From JAENVT01 sp963805445 (lineage in GTDB: Bacteria; Actinomycetota; Acidimicrobiia; Acidimicrobiales; Ilumatobacteraceae), in NCBI GenBank assembly GCA_963805445.1, contig CAWDUI010000010.1, positions 1-64,000 of the forward strand: a DNA stretch of 64,000 bases. Reading direction: 5' to 3'. Positions 19,028 to 30,392 of this stretch are shown piece by piece. The notes under the pieces were generated by a model. It saw nothing but the letters and a program-made list of their open reading frames with translations. It ran no database searches and was not told the DNA's origin. Position 1 is the stretch's first letter. Each line of letters begins with the position of its first letter. A program made the position numbers and the translations under genes.

Positions 19028-20594
19028 TCAGATTTGCGTGGGGCGTTTGACCACGAGGTCGCGGCCAGGGCCGACCTTGCGGTCGATCAGCGCCTCCGTC
19101 AGTTCCAGCGCCTCGATGACCAGTCGCTCGGTTGGCTGCTCGTCTTGGGACCGAACTTCTGCCAGTTCGCCGGCGAGGTCCTTCCAGCGTGCGTACTTCG
19201 GATTGCCGACAAGGCTCGGCTCGCGTTCGACGAGTACGTCGACGGCGGAGGCCGTGACGACGATCGCCATTCGGTAGGCGCCCAGCGACGCGAGTCGTTG
19301 CGCTTCCATCAACAAGGCGTCCGGAAGCGTCCTGTCGATTGCCGGGGCGTGCTCGCCGAGCAGCAACCGCGAGGCGTGCTGGCGAAGTGTGCGTCTGCGG
19401 CGTATGCCGAACGCGACTCCGGCCATGACGAGGACGGCGCTCGATGCGGCAAACCCGGCGTTCGGGGTCGGCGCGAATTGAACGGCGAGAACCGCCCCGA
19501 GCAATGAAGCGACCTGGAACAGCAGTTCACTCCGGGCGATCGTGCGAGCCCTGGCGAGCCGCGGAACCGACGCGTTGAGGATCGTGATCGCCCGGGTTCC
19601 GACCCCTTGACCGAGCCCGATCGAGAACGCGATTGCGAGCACACCGAGGTTCCCGATCGTGATCACACCGAGCCCGCAGATGATCCCCGGCACCAGCAGC
19701 GCCAGCACGAGCACCCAATCAGGATCGAGCATGCGATGTATCTGCGCCGCGAGGAGGTTCGCGGTGATCCGCCCGGCGCCGGCCGCCAGCAGACCGACGG
19801 CAAAGATCCATGTGTCACCGCCTCCACGCTTGATGGCGAATGCCAGCAGGTACGTCAGTGCCCCACCAGCGGCTCGAACGGCTGTGGCCGCGATGGTCGC
19901 CGACCACAATCGGGTCGGGGATCGCCTCGCTCATTCGTGGCACCGACCGAACCGGAAATGGTGATGTCGGGATGGGCAGTTTCCGCGAGGCCAGTGCAGC
20001 GACCGCAAACGATGGCGCAGCGATCAGCAGCATCACGCCAACGTGGCCCGTAGCGAGCAGCACCCCGCCGATCGCGGTCCCGATCCCACCGGAGATCGTT
20101 CCGGTCCGGCCGATGTGGGCGTCGGCGCGCAGCAGTTCTTGTGGATCGTCGGTCATCTGCGACAGCAGCATCGTCTTGGCCAGCGCGTACACCTTGCGGG
20201 AGAGAAGAACGAGAAACGTCAACGGGTACAGGGCCAAGCTCAGCAGTGATCCGATCAGTGCCAGCGAGACGACGGCGCGAAGCAACTGCGAACCCGAGAT
20301 GGCGATTCCGTAGCCCAGCCGCGTTCGATCGAGGACGTTCCCCACGACCGGAGCGACGACAACCAAGGGTGCGGCCGTGAGGAGCAGGTACAGCAGGATG
20401 CGGCTGCGCGAGGCATCCAACGACACCGACAGGAACAACGAGTTGACCAGCGAGAGGTTCACCATCGCGTTGCCGAAGTCGTCGAGCGCGTGGGACAACG
20501 CCAACCGACGGGCGAACGGTTGACCCAGGACGAACGTCGAGAGCCCTTGTCGCAGCTTCGGAGCAAAGCGCGGTGCCGGTCGCGGCCCTGTCAC
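19028..20594 (-). CDS. MFS-type membrane transporter with C-terminal soluble extension (one frameshift)
   Basis: About 521 residues once one extra base near 19909 is removed (joining MSEAIPDP to LWSATIAATAVRAAG). Around 12 hydrophobic segments are visible, including SLVNSLFLSVSL, LLYLLLTAAPLVVVAPVVGNVLDRTRLG (a family-typical D-R-x-x-x-G loop) and the second half from LTYLLAFAIKRGGGDTWI. About 110 residues after the last helix are soluble and helical (LRQHASRLLLGEHAP... to the end). Substrate unknown. Convergent with the hypothetical gene at 18370-19005 and divergent from the lipoprotein gene at 20683. Confidence 0.75.
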
Positions 20595-20682
20595 TGGCGC
20601 AGACTAGTCCTGCCCGAGTGTTTGCGATCCCGTGATCCATCGAAGTGGCCAGGATTGCGCGGCTCGTGGTACAACGCCGGGC

Positions 20683-21445
20683 ATGGCATCGGCGGTCCGG
20701 CTCTGGGGAATCGGGGCCCTGTGCCTGATCGGCGCGTGCTCGGGAACGGAGAAGGGAGCCTCGCCGACGACGACTCATGTCACGACCACGACTGATTCGC
20801 CGAGCACGGTGCAACTCCCCGATGCGGCCGGGGGCTTCTTCGAGGCGCTGGCGTCGGGTGATACCAACGTGGTCGACGACCTGGGCGCAACCTGGCAGCA
20901 ATGCGGCTCTCTACTTCGAGCACCTGGCCGCCTCTGACGGGTTGCTCGGCTTGGTCTCGCCGAGCACGGTGACCACGTCGGGGGCGTCGTTCGACTTGTG
21001 TCGCGGCGACGTGTGCACTGCGTACGACCAGATTGTCGCCGACCCGGTGACTGGTCGCCTCGTCACGTTCGCGATCGACGGTGTTCCGTTGTCGGGCAGG
21101 ATCTCCGGCCAGGGACTCGATACCGACGTCGACGACGTGCATGCCCGTGCGACGACGGCGTATCTCTCCAACGCCGGCAAGCTGCTCGTGGTCATCGAAC
21201 TGACGAACTCTGCGGCGGTCTCGGTCGATGTGTTCAGCTTTGCCGCCGTGTTCCAACCCACTGGAGCGGCACGCGGTGTCGAGGCGATCGGGACGTGGGG
21301 GCCGACAACGATCGAATCGAATGCCACGCAGGCCCTCCTTGTCGCCTTTCCGAGTTCGGGACCGGAGGGACGGCTGGCATTCACCGGACTGCGCAGCGAC
21401 GGGATCGACGTCAAGTTCGACGTCACGGTTCCCCCGCCTGCTTGA
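20683..21445 (+). CDS. Predicted lipoprotein of unknown function (one frameshift)
   Basis: About 253 residues after removing one extra A near 20889 (restoring DDLGAPGSNAALYFEHLAAS). The N-terminal signal ends LCLIGACSG, a good lipobox with Cys19 as the likely lipid anchor, followed by a Thr/Ser-rich linker. The mature part has DVHARATTAYLSNAGKLLVV and ends with a beta-rich VKFDVTVPPPA. No enzyme motif seen. Divergent from the MFS gene. Confidence 0.65.
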
Positions 21446-21476
21446 CCGAGACGTTCTCGCGCGACCGAGCGCCCCT

Positions 21477-21496
21477 CTCGTTGGGCGCGATTTCGG
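21477..21496. repeat. Dispersed 20-bp repeat, copy A
   Basis: CTCGTTGGGCGCGATTTCGG lies just after the lipoprotein stop and recurs exactly at 41205-41224, where it is part of an inverted repeat. Both copies are intergenic and follow a gene end, which suggests a REP-like family in this genome. Confidence 0.7.
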
Positions 21497-21531
21497 GCTC
21501 TTTCTGACGGATCTCTTGGCGGATGCGAGAC

Positions 21532-23123
21532 CTAGACCGGGCTGGGTATGTCGACCGGATCTGGCGTGACGTCGATGTGCGTCAGCGGCAGCATTCGAAT
21601 CTCGACACGTTCCGCGCCTTGCACCGCACTGAGCGCGACGCGCTGCAAGGTCTCGAGACCAAGCGGTCGACCATCGGCGCCGAGGTCGACGATGACGGTG
21701 GAACCATCGATCGACGTCGCCAGAACGCGAACGCTCGATCGAGGACCGATCCAGGCCCGCACCAGTCGGTCAAGGCGTGTCGCCGGTGGCTCGCCGTCGA
21801 GCCCAGGGTCGAACGATTGGATCCAGCGCACGTTGAGCACGACCGACTCGCCAACCGCTTGAGCAACCTGGTCGGGCAGGTCGGGGGCTGCGGGCGGCGC
21901 TGCCGGCCCGCTGACGACCACGTCGACTGCGCCGTCTCGATAGGTGACATCGAGCACGTCGAGTCGTACGCCATCGTCGGCCAGGCTCGCAACCCAGCTC
22001 TCCACCACTTGGCGCGCCACCTGCGCCGGATCCGCGGCCGGAGGCGAGTCCGCCCGTGCCTCACCCTGGGCGCGCTGATCCCATCGCACGATCGCCTCTG
22101 CCTCGTCGCCGAGCAGCGGCACCAACTGCCTCGCCAAGTCGAACGCCGCCGGTGGTTCGTCGAGACCGGTCACCTCGACCGTGACGGTCCTGCGCGTCGA
22201 GGGTGATCGAGTTCACGTCGAGACGAAGATCGCCGAGCCACTCTGTGACTGCCGCTGCGATCGCCGATTGCTGACGCGACGAATCCGCCGCATCGAGCGA
22301 GCGCACCGTCAGCGGAATCGCAACCACCACCGTTGCCACGGTGAGACCAACCGCAGTCAGCGCGATCCGTGAGCTCTGCAGACACAGGCGGATCGTCGGG
22401 ACCACCCCCGTGACCAACAGCACCACCAAGGCACTGATGATGATCGCCAGAAGGTTGGTGACGAACAACAGCGCCGAACCCTCGGCGAGCACCCTGCGGT
22501 GCTCCTCGAGCAGTACCCCAGTCGCTGCCAATGGCGGCACCAGGGCGACCGCTACGGCGACGCCCGGCAGAGCGGCCGAGACGTCGGAGCGCGCCGTCGC
22601 GTACGCCCCGGCCGCTCCGGCCGCGATCGCCACGACCAGGTCGCGGACATCCGGGCGAGTGCGCGCCAGCAGTTCGGAGCCGATCGTGACCGTCGGAAGC
22701 AGCCTGGCCAGGATCGCGGCATAGACCACCGACCAGACGGTGCCGGCCCCGACGAGAAACGCGGCCTGGATCGCCCGTTTGCCCAAACCCGAGTCCGACC
22801 GAGGCCGAGAACGTCATGATCGGCGTCATCAGCGGAGCGATCAACATCGCACCGATCACGACCGCTGTCGAGTTTGCCGCCAACCCCATCACGGCAATCG
22901 TCACCGACAACGTCAGCATCAGCGCGAAGCGCGCCACCGAACTGCGGTTCTGCGGCGGCAGAAGCGTCGCGAATATGCGCAACTGCTCGTCTCGATCGAG
23001 CCGACCGTCATCACGCAACAGATGGTGGTACTCCGGGCGGCGCAATTGCGGCGAACGCCGGAGTCCGCCCGTGAAATCGCGCAAACGATGCAACGATCGG
23101 TGGTCCATCCCGCGCTCGGTCAT
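21532..23123 (-). CDS. DUF389 family membrane protein (two frameshifts)
   Basis: About 529 residues after removing extra bases near 22788 and 22189. The DUF389 (TIGR00341-like) core starts MLTLSVTIAVMGLAANSTAV, with VVIGAMLIAPLMTPIMTFSA, continues through VALVPPLAATGVLL and FVTNLLAIIISALVVLLVTG, then a long helix. The remaining roughly 270 residues are soluble and contain repeated VTVTG-like beta elements and a second copy of the cytosolic domain pattern (VNSITLDAQ... and RVEIRMLPLTHIDV). The family is widespread but its role is not established. The ATG at 23123 is used; an ATG at 23108 is possible. Confidence 0.8.
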
Positions 23124-23284
23124 CGGAGTCGGCCCTCCAACTACGCGTGCCGGCGTCGTCGTTGCAGCAGACGAACGCTCACCTCAGCGGTCGGGCCGTC
23201 GTTCACGCTTGCCATGGTTCTCGACGGTGCACGTTCAATTGTCGCATGTTCGAGCGCCGAGATCGAGGCCGAGCACTTTCCTGG

Positions 23285-23357
23285 CGCCCTCGGCAGGATT
23301 CGAACATGCGACACACGGTTCCGGAAACCGATGCTCTATCCCCTGAGCTACGAGGGC
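23285..23357 (-). tRNA. tRNA-Arg (anticodon CCG)
   Basis: 73 nt on the minus strand. Acceptor arms GCCCTCG (23357-23351) and CGAGGGC (23292-23286) pair perfectly, with G as discriminator. D-arm GCTC...GAGC. The anticodon loop TTCCGGA gives CCG. The T-arm GCATG-TTCGAAT-CCTGC contains one mismatch, and the outermost anticodon-stem pair is U-U. No encoded CCA. It sits 100 nt from, and divergent to, argS. Confidence 0.93.
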
Positions 23358-23457
23358 GGGATGCCAGCGAGGCTAGCGACGAACCGTCCTGGCTCCTGCA
23401 TGTCGTGGCGAATCAAGCACGTCGATCGAATGGGTGCACAGGTACGATCGGATGCTC

Positions 23458-25192
23458 ATGGCTGATCCCCTCGTCATCGTCGCTGATCTGCTGGCGCCAG
23501 CGTTTGCCACGGTCGCGGGCGACGACGGCCCGGTCGATCCGGTCGTACGGCCGAGTGATCGTGCCGACGCGCAGGCCAACGGTGCCCTTGCTCTGGCCAA
23601 GCAGCTCGGTCGCAAGCCGCGCGATGTTGCCGACGACGTCGTTGCGGCCGCAGATCTCACCGGGAAGGCCACGCTCGAGGTCGCCGGCCCGGGCTTCATC
23701 AACGTCACGTTCGACGAGGCGTTCCTGAAGCAGCAGCTTGCCGTGCTGGAAGGCGACGAGCGCGTCGGCGTGCGATTGGCCGCCAACCCGGAGCGCGTCA
23801 TCGTCGACTACTCGGCGCCCAACATCGCCAAGGAGATGCACATCGGGCACCTGCGCACGACGGTCATCGGCGATGCGCTGGTGCGCATGCTCGAGTTCGT
23901 CGGCCACACCGTGATCCGCGAGAACCACGTCGGCGACTGGGGCACGCCGTTCGGCATGACTGATCGAGCACCTGCTCGACCTCGGCGAGACCGAGGCCGC
24001 AGCCGGTCTCAGCGTTGGCGATCTCGACGGGTTCTACAAGCAGGCGCGGGCCAAGTTCGACGCCAGCGACGAGTTCCAGGCGCGCGCCCGCAACCGGGTC
24101 GTGCTGCTGCAGAGCGGCGATCCCGAGACGCTGCGGCTGTGGAAGCTGCTGGTCGATCTCAGCATGCAGTACTTCAACCGGCTGTACCGCAAGCTCGGCG
24201 TGCTGCTGACCGACGACGACCTGGCCGGCGAGAGCATCGTACAACGACCTGCTGCCCGAGGTCGTCGAGCGGTTGCGCACCGCCGGCCTGCTGCAGGAGA
24301 GCGACGGCGCGGAGGTCGTGTTCCCTCCCGGCTACACCAACCGCGAGGGCGAGCCGCTGCCGTTGATCGTGCAGAAGCGCGGCGGCGGGTTCAACTACGG
24401 CACCAGCGATCTTGCCTGCGTGCTGGATCGTGTCGAGCGTGTCAAGGCGACGCTCTTGCTCTACGTGGTCGGAGCCGAGCAGTCGCAACACCTGGCGATG
24501 GTGTTCGACGTCGCCGCGATGGCCGGATGGCTGCGACCGCCGACGCGGGCAGTGCACGTCGCCTTCGGCTTCGTCCTCGGTACCGACCGCAAGAAGCTGA
24601 AGAGCCGAAGCGGCGAGCCGGTCCGGTTCGTCGACGTCGTGGAGGAAGCAATCGACCGGGCGACGGAATCGGTCAACGAGAAGAACCCCGACCTGCCCCG
24701 CGACGAACAGATCGACATCGGCCGGATGGTCGGCATCGGCGCGCTGAAGTACGCCGACCTGTCGACCGACCGGATCAAGGACTACGTCTTCGACTGGGAT
24801 CGCATGCTGGCGTTCGAGGGCAACACCGCGCCCTACCTCCAGTACGCACACGCCCGCATCCGCTCCATCCTGCGCAAGGCCGAAGCCGAATCCGGCCACC
24901 GCAGCGGGCGGCGGCGAGCCGGCAATGGCGCCCGAAGAGCGCGAACTGGTCTTGCAACTCCTGCACTTCGACTCCGCGGTGCACGACACCCTCGAGAAGT
25001 ACAGCCCTCACCGGATGTGCACGTACCTGTTCGATCTGGCGCAGGCCTTCACGTCGTTCTACGAGGCGTGCCCGGTGCTGAAGGCGGATCCATCGACACG
25101 CGCGTTTCCGGCTGCGACTGTGCGAGCAGACGGCCCGTGTGCTCGCCAAGGGTCTCGACGTGCTCGGTATCGAGGCCCCGGAGCGCATGTGA
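23458..25192 (+). CDS. argS: Arginyl-tRNA synthetase (four frameshifts)
   Basis: Charges tRNA-Arg with arginine. Corrected for four single extra bases (near 23959, 24239, 24907 and 25101) it is 576 residues, normal for a class I ArgRS. Seen: N-terminal Add-1-type domain, VDYSAPNIAKEMHIGHLRTT containing the HIGH signature, ENHVGDWGTPFGM, the catalytic-domain stretch FNYGTSDLAC, LGTDRKKLKSRSGE (KMSKS region), and the C-terminal anticodon-binding domain ending GLDVLGIEAPERM. ATG 23458 chosen; an in-frame ATG six bases upstream exists. The stop overlaps the lysA GTG by 4 nt. The corrected length divides exactly by three, supporting an intact gene with sequence errors. Confidence 0.93.
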
Positions 25193-26465
25193 CGGCGATC
25201 CCGCTATCGCTTCTACCCGATACAGCCGAGGTCCTGCCCGACGGTTCGTTGTCGGTCGGTGGATGCCGCGTGCTCGACGTCGTCGAGGAGTTCGGCACGC
25301 CGGTGTTCATCTACGACGAGGCGCACCTGCGGGCGAGGTGCCGCGAGGCGGTCGCCGCGTTCGGGCCCGGCCGGGCGGTCTATGCCACCAAGGCCTTCCT
25401 CTGCAAGGCGATGGCCCGCCTGGCCTACGACGAGGGAATGCTGCTCGACGTCGCCAGCGGCGGCGAGATGTACGTCGCCATGGCCGCTGGTGTGCCAGCC
25501 GGACGCGCTCACCTTCCACGGCAACAACAAGAACGGTCGACGAGTTGCGCACGGCCATCACGAACGGCGTGCGGCACATCGTGGTCGACAGCTTCGACGA
25601 GCTCGATCGCCTCGACGCCCTGCACGGTGAGGGGCTCCCCGTTCCGACTGTGCTGGCGCGCATCACACCCGGGGTTCATGCGCACACTCACGAGTTCATC
25701 GCCACCGGGCAGGACGATTCCAAGTTCGGGTTCAACCTCGGCAACGGAGACGCCCGGCGAGCGGTCGATCGCATGCGTCGATCGTCGAGCGTGCATCTCG
25801 CCGGCGTGCATTGCCACATCGGCTCGAACGTGTTCGCCGCCTCCAACTTTGCCAAGGCCGCCGAGGTGATGGCCGGCTTCGCCGTGCCGCTCGACCTGCC
25901 GGAGCTCGTGCTCGGTGGCGGTCTCGGCGTCGCCTACGTGGAGGGCGAGGAAGCGCCATCGATCACGCAGTGGGGCAACGTGTTGCTCGACGCCTGCGGC
26001 GCGCTCGGCGTGCGCAGCAACGTCAGCGTCGAGCCCGGCCGGGCAATCGTCGCCGACGCGGCGATCACCGCCTACACGATCGGCACGATCAAGCAGATCC
26101 CCGACGTGCGGACCTACGTCGCCGTCGACGGCGGAATGAGCGACAACCCGCGGCCGGTGCTCTACGGAAGCGGCTACGAGGCCTTCCTCCCAGCCGACGT
26201 CACTGCGCCGCGGACCATGCATGCCCGCCTCGTCGGCAAGCACTGCGAGAGCGGCGATGTGCTGATATTCGACGCGCTCCTGCCGGCCCACACCGCTGTG
26301 GGTGATGTTCTTGCCACTCCTGTCACGGGCGCGTACGGACGCAGCATGGCCAGCAACTACAACATGCTCACTCGGCCCCCGGTGGTCTTCGTCGGCGAGG
26401 GGGCGGCGCGACCCGTGCTGCGCCGGGAGTCGCTGGAAGACCTGGTGCGATGCGACCTCGACTGA
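25189..26465 (+). CDS. lysA: Diaminopimelate decarboxylase (two frameshifts)
   Basis: Last step of lysine synthesis: PLP-dependent decarboxylation of meso-diaminopimelate. 424 residues after removing extra bases near 25501 and 25535. Visible: FGTPVFIYDEAHLRARC, AVYATKAFLCKAMARL with the PLP lysine, LTFHGNNKNVDELRTAI, GVHCHIGSNVF, VSVEPGRAIVADA and YVAVDGGMSDNPRPVLYGS. The catalytic CESGDVL motif near the C-terminus is intact. GTG start overlaps the argS stop, as expected for an argS-lysA operon. Confidence 0.94.
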
Positions 26466-26884
26466 TCCACCACATCCGCCGGTTGCTCACCAAGCGTGCT
26501 CCGGCGGCCGATGTCGCCGACATCGATGTGCGCGTCGAGTACTCACCGTGCCTCGACGGCGATCCCGATCCGGGAGAGGTCGTGTGGACCTGGGTGCCCT
26601 ACGAAGAAGACCCCACGCAGGGCAAGGACCGCCCGGTGGTGATCATCGGGCGCCGAGGCCCCGATCTGGTCGGAGTGCCGCTGACGTCGAAGGCCCACGC
26701 CAACGAAGCTCAGGTGGAGGTCGGGCGCGGACCGTGGGACCGCGAGGGACGGGTGAGCTACGCCAAGGTCCACCGGCTGCTCGACGTCGACCCCGGTCAA
26801 GTGCGCCGCGAGGGTGCGATCCTGGAACGTCAACACTTCGATGCTGTGGTGGCCGGAGTGCGGGCGGCCCACCGCGCTGCGTGA
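26450..26884 (+). CDS. PemK/MazF-like toxin family protein
   Basis: 144 residues. The core VVWTWVPYEEDPTQGKDRPV plus VVIIGRR matches the PemK/MazF fold (beta barrel, G-x-x-K-x-R-P-V motif), followed by LVGVPLTSKAH and SYAKVHRLLDVDP. Classic members are mRNA interferases. The N-terminal ~45 residues are unlike typical MazF, and no small antitoxin gene lies beside it, so toxin activity is uncertain. The ATG overlaps the lysA end by 16 nt, so it is translated from the argS-lysA transcript. Confidence 0.78.
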   Translation: MRPRLIHHIRRLLTKRAPAADVADIDVRVEYSPCLDGDPDPGEVVWTWVPYEEDPTQGKDRPVVIIGRRGPDLVGVPLTSKAHANEAQVEVGRGPWDREGRVSYAKVHRLLDVDPGQVRREGAILERQHFDAVVAGVRAAHRAA

Positions 26885-27002
26885 TACAACGAGGTCAGAC
26901 GGGTGGGTCGAACGGCCCAATCGGGTGACAATCGCTGTACGTAGCCAAACTTGACGAATACTGTACGGACATCACTCCGGTCTCGGGTGACCTATGGCGG
27001 GA

Positions 27003-27614
27003 ATGTGCAACGTGAAGATCTCCCAACTCATCGTGTCGGCAGCGGTCGCAGCTGCCGGCCTCGTCGGATTCGGCGGAATCGCTGCCGCTGCGCCGACCGC
27101 CAGCACCGCAGCGGTTGCCTGCATCAACGGTGACGGCGTGATGGATCTCGTCGTGACCAACCCGGCGACCGATGTGTCGGCGGAGTTCGTCGTCACCAAC
27201 CCGGAGACCTTCGTCGCCTCGGTGATCGATGTCGGGCCGGGGTCGTCGCAGGTCGTGACCGTCGATGGCCTCGCCGACGGCTCGGTGGTCGTGCCAGTCC
27301 AGTTCAACGGCCACGACGCCAGCGTCAGCACACAGATCGCCTGTGACGCGCCGGTCTGCACCGACGGCGTGCTGACGACCGTCACCGACGACCAAGGTGT
27401 TCAGCATCAAGCGTGCGTCGCCTCGGCAGCGGTCGACCCGACGCCTGTGCCGGTCGCACCGCCTGCGAAGGCGGCGCTGCGGTCGTCGACTCCCACCACC
27501 AGCCCGCAACAGCTCCCAGCCACCGGCGCCGGCACCACCAGCGGTCTCGTGATCGCTGCCCTGCTGGTCGGCAGCGGTTCGGTGGCGTCGCTGCTGAGCC
27601 GCCGCAAGCCCTGA
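27003..27614 (+). CDS. LPxTG-type cell-wall-anchored protein
   Basis: 203 residues. N-terminal signal peptide (ISQLIVSAAVAAAGLVGFGG, cleavage near AAAAPT). The mature region is beta-rich with three Cys (VACINGDG, IACDAPVCTDG). A Pro/Ala-rich stalk precedes QLPATGAG, a sortase LPxTG motif, then a hydrophobic helix (LVIAALLVGSGSVASLL) and a positive tail (SRRKP). It should be anchored to peptidoglycan by a sortase encoded elsewhere. ATG 26994 and GTG 27012 are alternative starts. It lies 51 nt before hom. Confidence 0.85.
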   Translation: MCNVKISQLIVSAAVAAAGLVGFGGIAAAAPTASTAAVACINGDGVMDLVVTNPATDVSAEFVVTNPETFVASVIDVGPGSSQVVTVDGLADGSVVVPVQFNGHDASVSTQIACDAPVCTDGVLTTVTDDQGVQHQACVASAAVDPTPVPVAPPAKAALRSSTPTTSPQQLPATGAGTTSGLVIAALLVGSGSVASLLSRRKP

Positions 27615-27665
27615 CCTGCTGCAAAGGGTTTCGGCGGCGACACGTCAACCCGTAGCCTTCCGCCC

Positions 27666-28953
27666 GTGACAACGCTCGTGCGGATCGGTGTATTGGGGTG
27701 CGGCAACGTCGGTTCCGCCTTCGTCAAATTGGTGACGGCGCAGCAGGCGACCATCGAGGCCCGCACCGGTGTGCGCCTGGAGGTCGGAGCCGTGGCGGTG
27801 CGCAACCTCAGCCGCGAGCGCGATGTCGAGTTGGCCGACGGGGTGCTCACTCGCGACGCGCACGCAGTCGTGGCGGACCCGTCGATCAACCTCGTCGTCG
27901 AGGTGATCGGTGGCATCGAACCGGCGCGCGAACTGATCACGTCGGCATTGCGGGCCGGTAAGCCGGTCGTCACCGCCAACAAGGAGTTGCTGGCCAACGT
28001 CGGAACAGAACTGTTCGGCGTCAGCGACGAATCCGGTGTCGATCTGCTCTTCGAGGCGGCCGTGGCCGGCGGCATCCCCATCATCCGTGCGCTGCGCGAG
28101 AGCCTGCGCGGCGAGCCCATCACCCGTGTGATGGGGATCATCAACGGCACGACCAACTTCATCCTCACCAAGATGACCGAGGAAGGAGCGGAGTACAGCG
28201 CAGCGCTGGCCGAGGCCCAGGCACTCGGCTTCGCCGAACGCGACCCCACTGCCGATGTGGAGGGCTTCGACGCCGGCGCCAAGGCAGCGATCATGGCATC
28301 GATCGCGTTCGGGTCGAGGGTCGTCGCCGGCGACGTGTACCACGAGGGCATCAGCGGGATCACGGCCGCCGACATCGCCATGGCCAAACGCCTCGGCTAC
28401 GTCGTCAAGCTGTTGGGGATCGCCGAGGTCGATGCGCCGACCGGCGACATCGCCGTGCGCGTGCACCCGGCGATGGTGCCGATGGCACACCCCTTGGCCA
28501 GCGTCAAGGGCAGTTACAACGCCGTGTTCGTCGAGGGCGCGGCGGTCGGCTCGCTGATGTTCTATGGGCGCGGTGCCGGTGGCTCGCCGACCGCGAGCGC
28601 CGTGCTCGGTGATGTGATCGATGCCGCGGTGAACCTGTCGCATGGCACACACGGCTCGATCGGTACGTTCGGTCGCGCTCACATCCGGGCCATCGACGAG
28701 ACCTCGGCCGAATATCTGTTGAGCCTCGACGTGGTCGACCGCCCTGGCGTGCTGCACGCGGTCACCGGTGTGTTCGCCCGGCACGACGTCAGCATCCGCG
28801 CCGCCGAGCAGGAGGGCAACGGGCCCGAGGCGCGATCTGGTCTTCATCACCCACGAAGCTCGCGAGTCGGCCGTGCAGGCGACGGTGCGCGAGCTGCGCG
28901 ATCTCGATGTCGTTCGCAACATCGGTGGGTTGCTCCGTGTGATCGGGGGCTGA
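27666..28953 (+). CDS. hom: Homoserine dehydrogenase (one frameshift)
   Basis: Reduces aspartate semialdehyde to homoserine in threonine/methionine synthesis. 428 residues with one extra C near 28833 removed (EADLVFITHEARES restored). Rossmann motif IGVLGCGNVGSAFV at the N-terminus, then VVTANKELLA, NGTTNFILTKM, EGFDAGAKAAIMASIAFG and a C-terminal ACT domain (SLDVVDRPGVLHAVTGVFA). GTG start. The thrC start follows by 1 nt. Confidence 0.95.
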
Positions 28954-28954
28954 G

Positions 28955-30332
28955 GTGCGGTACGTCTCGACTCGCGGCCAGGCCGCCGAGCTCGGATTCA
29001 CCGAGGCGCTGCTGGCCGGGTTGGCCACTGACGGAGGGCTGTACGTGCCGGCATCATGGCCGTCGCTGCCGGCACGCGCCGACGGAATGGGCTACGCCCA
29101 GCGGGCGGCACAGATCATGCAGTTGTTCGTCGGCGACGAGATCGCGGCCGACACGCTCGAAGCGATGTGCGTCGACGCGTACGCCACCTTCGCCCATCCC
29201 GCCGTCGTGCCACTCGTGCAGATCGGCGACGAGCATTTCGTGGAGGAACTGTTCCACGGCCCGACCCTGGCGTTCAAGGACGTCGCCCTGCAGCTCGTCG
29301 GCCGGCTTTTCGAGCACGTGCTGGCGAGGCAGGGCCGGCGGGTCACGATCGTCGGCGCAACGTCGGGCGACACCGGTTCGGCAGCCATCGATGGCGTGAA
29401 GAACAGCGCCCATGCCGACATCGTCATCCTCTTCCCTCGCGGCCGCACCAGCGACGTGCAGCGTCGCCAGATGACGACGGTCAACTCGCCGAACGTGCAT
29501 GTCGTGGCGATCGACGGCTCGTTCGACGATTGTCAAGATCTCGTCAAGGCGATGTTCAACGACATCGAGTTCCGCGAGCGCTGCAGCCTCAGCGCGGTGA
29601 ACTCCATCAACTGGGCGCGCGTGATGGCCCAGATCGTCTACTACGTGACGGCCACCGACCACCTCCGCGGCCCCGTCAACTTCTGCGTGCCCAGCGGCAA
29701 CTTCGGCAACGTGTTCTCCGGCTGGATCGCCAAGCAGATGGGGGCACCGATCGATCGGCTGGTGGTCGCCTCGAACGCCAACGACATCCTGGCCCGCTTC
29801 TTCACCGCCAACGACATGAGCACCCGCCCCGTGGTGCCGTCGCTGAGCCCGTCGATGGACATCCAGGTGTCGTCCAACTTCGAACGCCTGCTGTTCGAGA
29901 TCAACGGGCGCGACGGCGGGCAGACCGCCGAGCAGTTGCAGCGGTTCCGCTCCAATGGGTCATTGTCCATCGAGCCAGACCAACGCTACGAGCACCTCGA
30001 TGGCGTGTTCGCCGCGGCCCGGCTCGACGATGCCGAAACCCTCGACGTGATCCGGCGAACGTACGCGTCGACGGGCATGCTGCTGGATCCGCACACGGCT
30101 GTGGCCGTTGGCGCGGCCGAACTCGTGCGGCCCTCGATCACCGGCGCGATGGTGACGATGGCGACGGCGCACCCGGCGAAGTTCCCCGACGCCGTCGAGA
30201 CGCGCCACCGGCATTCGCCCGCATCTTCCTGCTCACCTGGCGGACCTGATGGAGCGCCCCGAATACGTGACCGATCTCCCCAACGATCTTGGCGCCGTCG
30301 AACGCTTCGTCGAAGCCAACGTTGGTCGCTGA
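28955..30332 (+). CDS. thrC: Threonine synthase (one frameshift)
   Basis: PLP enzyme converting O-phosphohomoserine to threonine. 458 residues after removing one extra base near 30203, which restores the C-terminus ATGIRPHLPAHLADLMERP. Seen: MRYVSTRGQAAELGFTEALL, HGPTLAFKDVALQ with the PLP Lys, GATSGDTGSAAIDG, VNSINWARVMAQIVYY, and VPSGNFGNVFSGW. GTG start one base after hom. In this group thrB normally follows; here it does not. Confidence 0.95.
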
Positions 30333-30392
30333 GTGGTTTACCCAACCCTGCGACCGATGCCTCGGCCGGCGTGGGCTGCGTAGTCTCTGACC

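Noticed and set aside
26885..27002. A sigma70 promoter for the LPxTG gene based on TTGACG at 26951 and two CTGTACG copies.
   Set aside because: No convincing -10 lies at the right distance from TTGACG.
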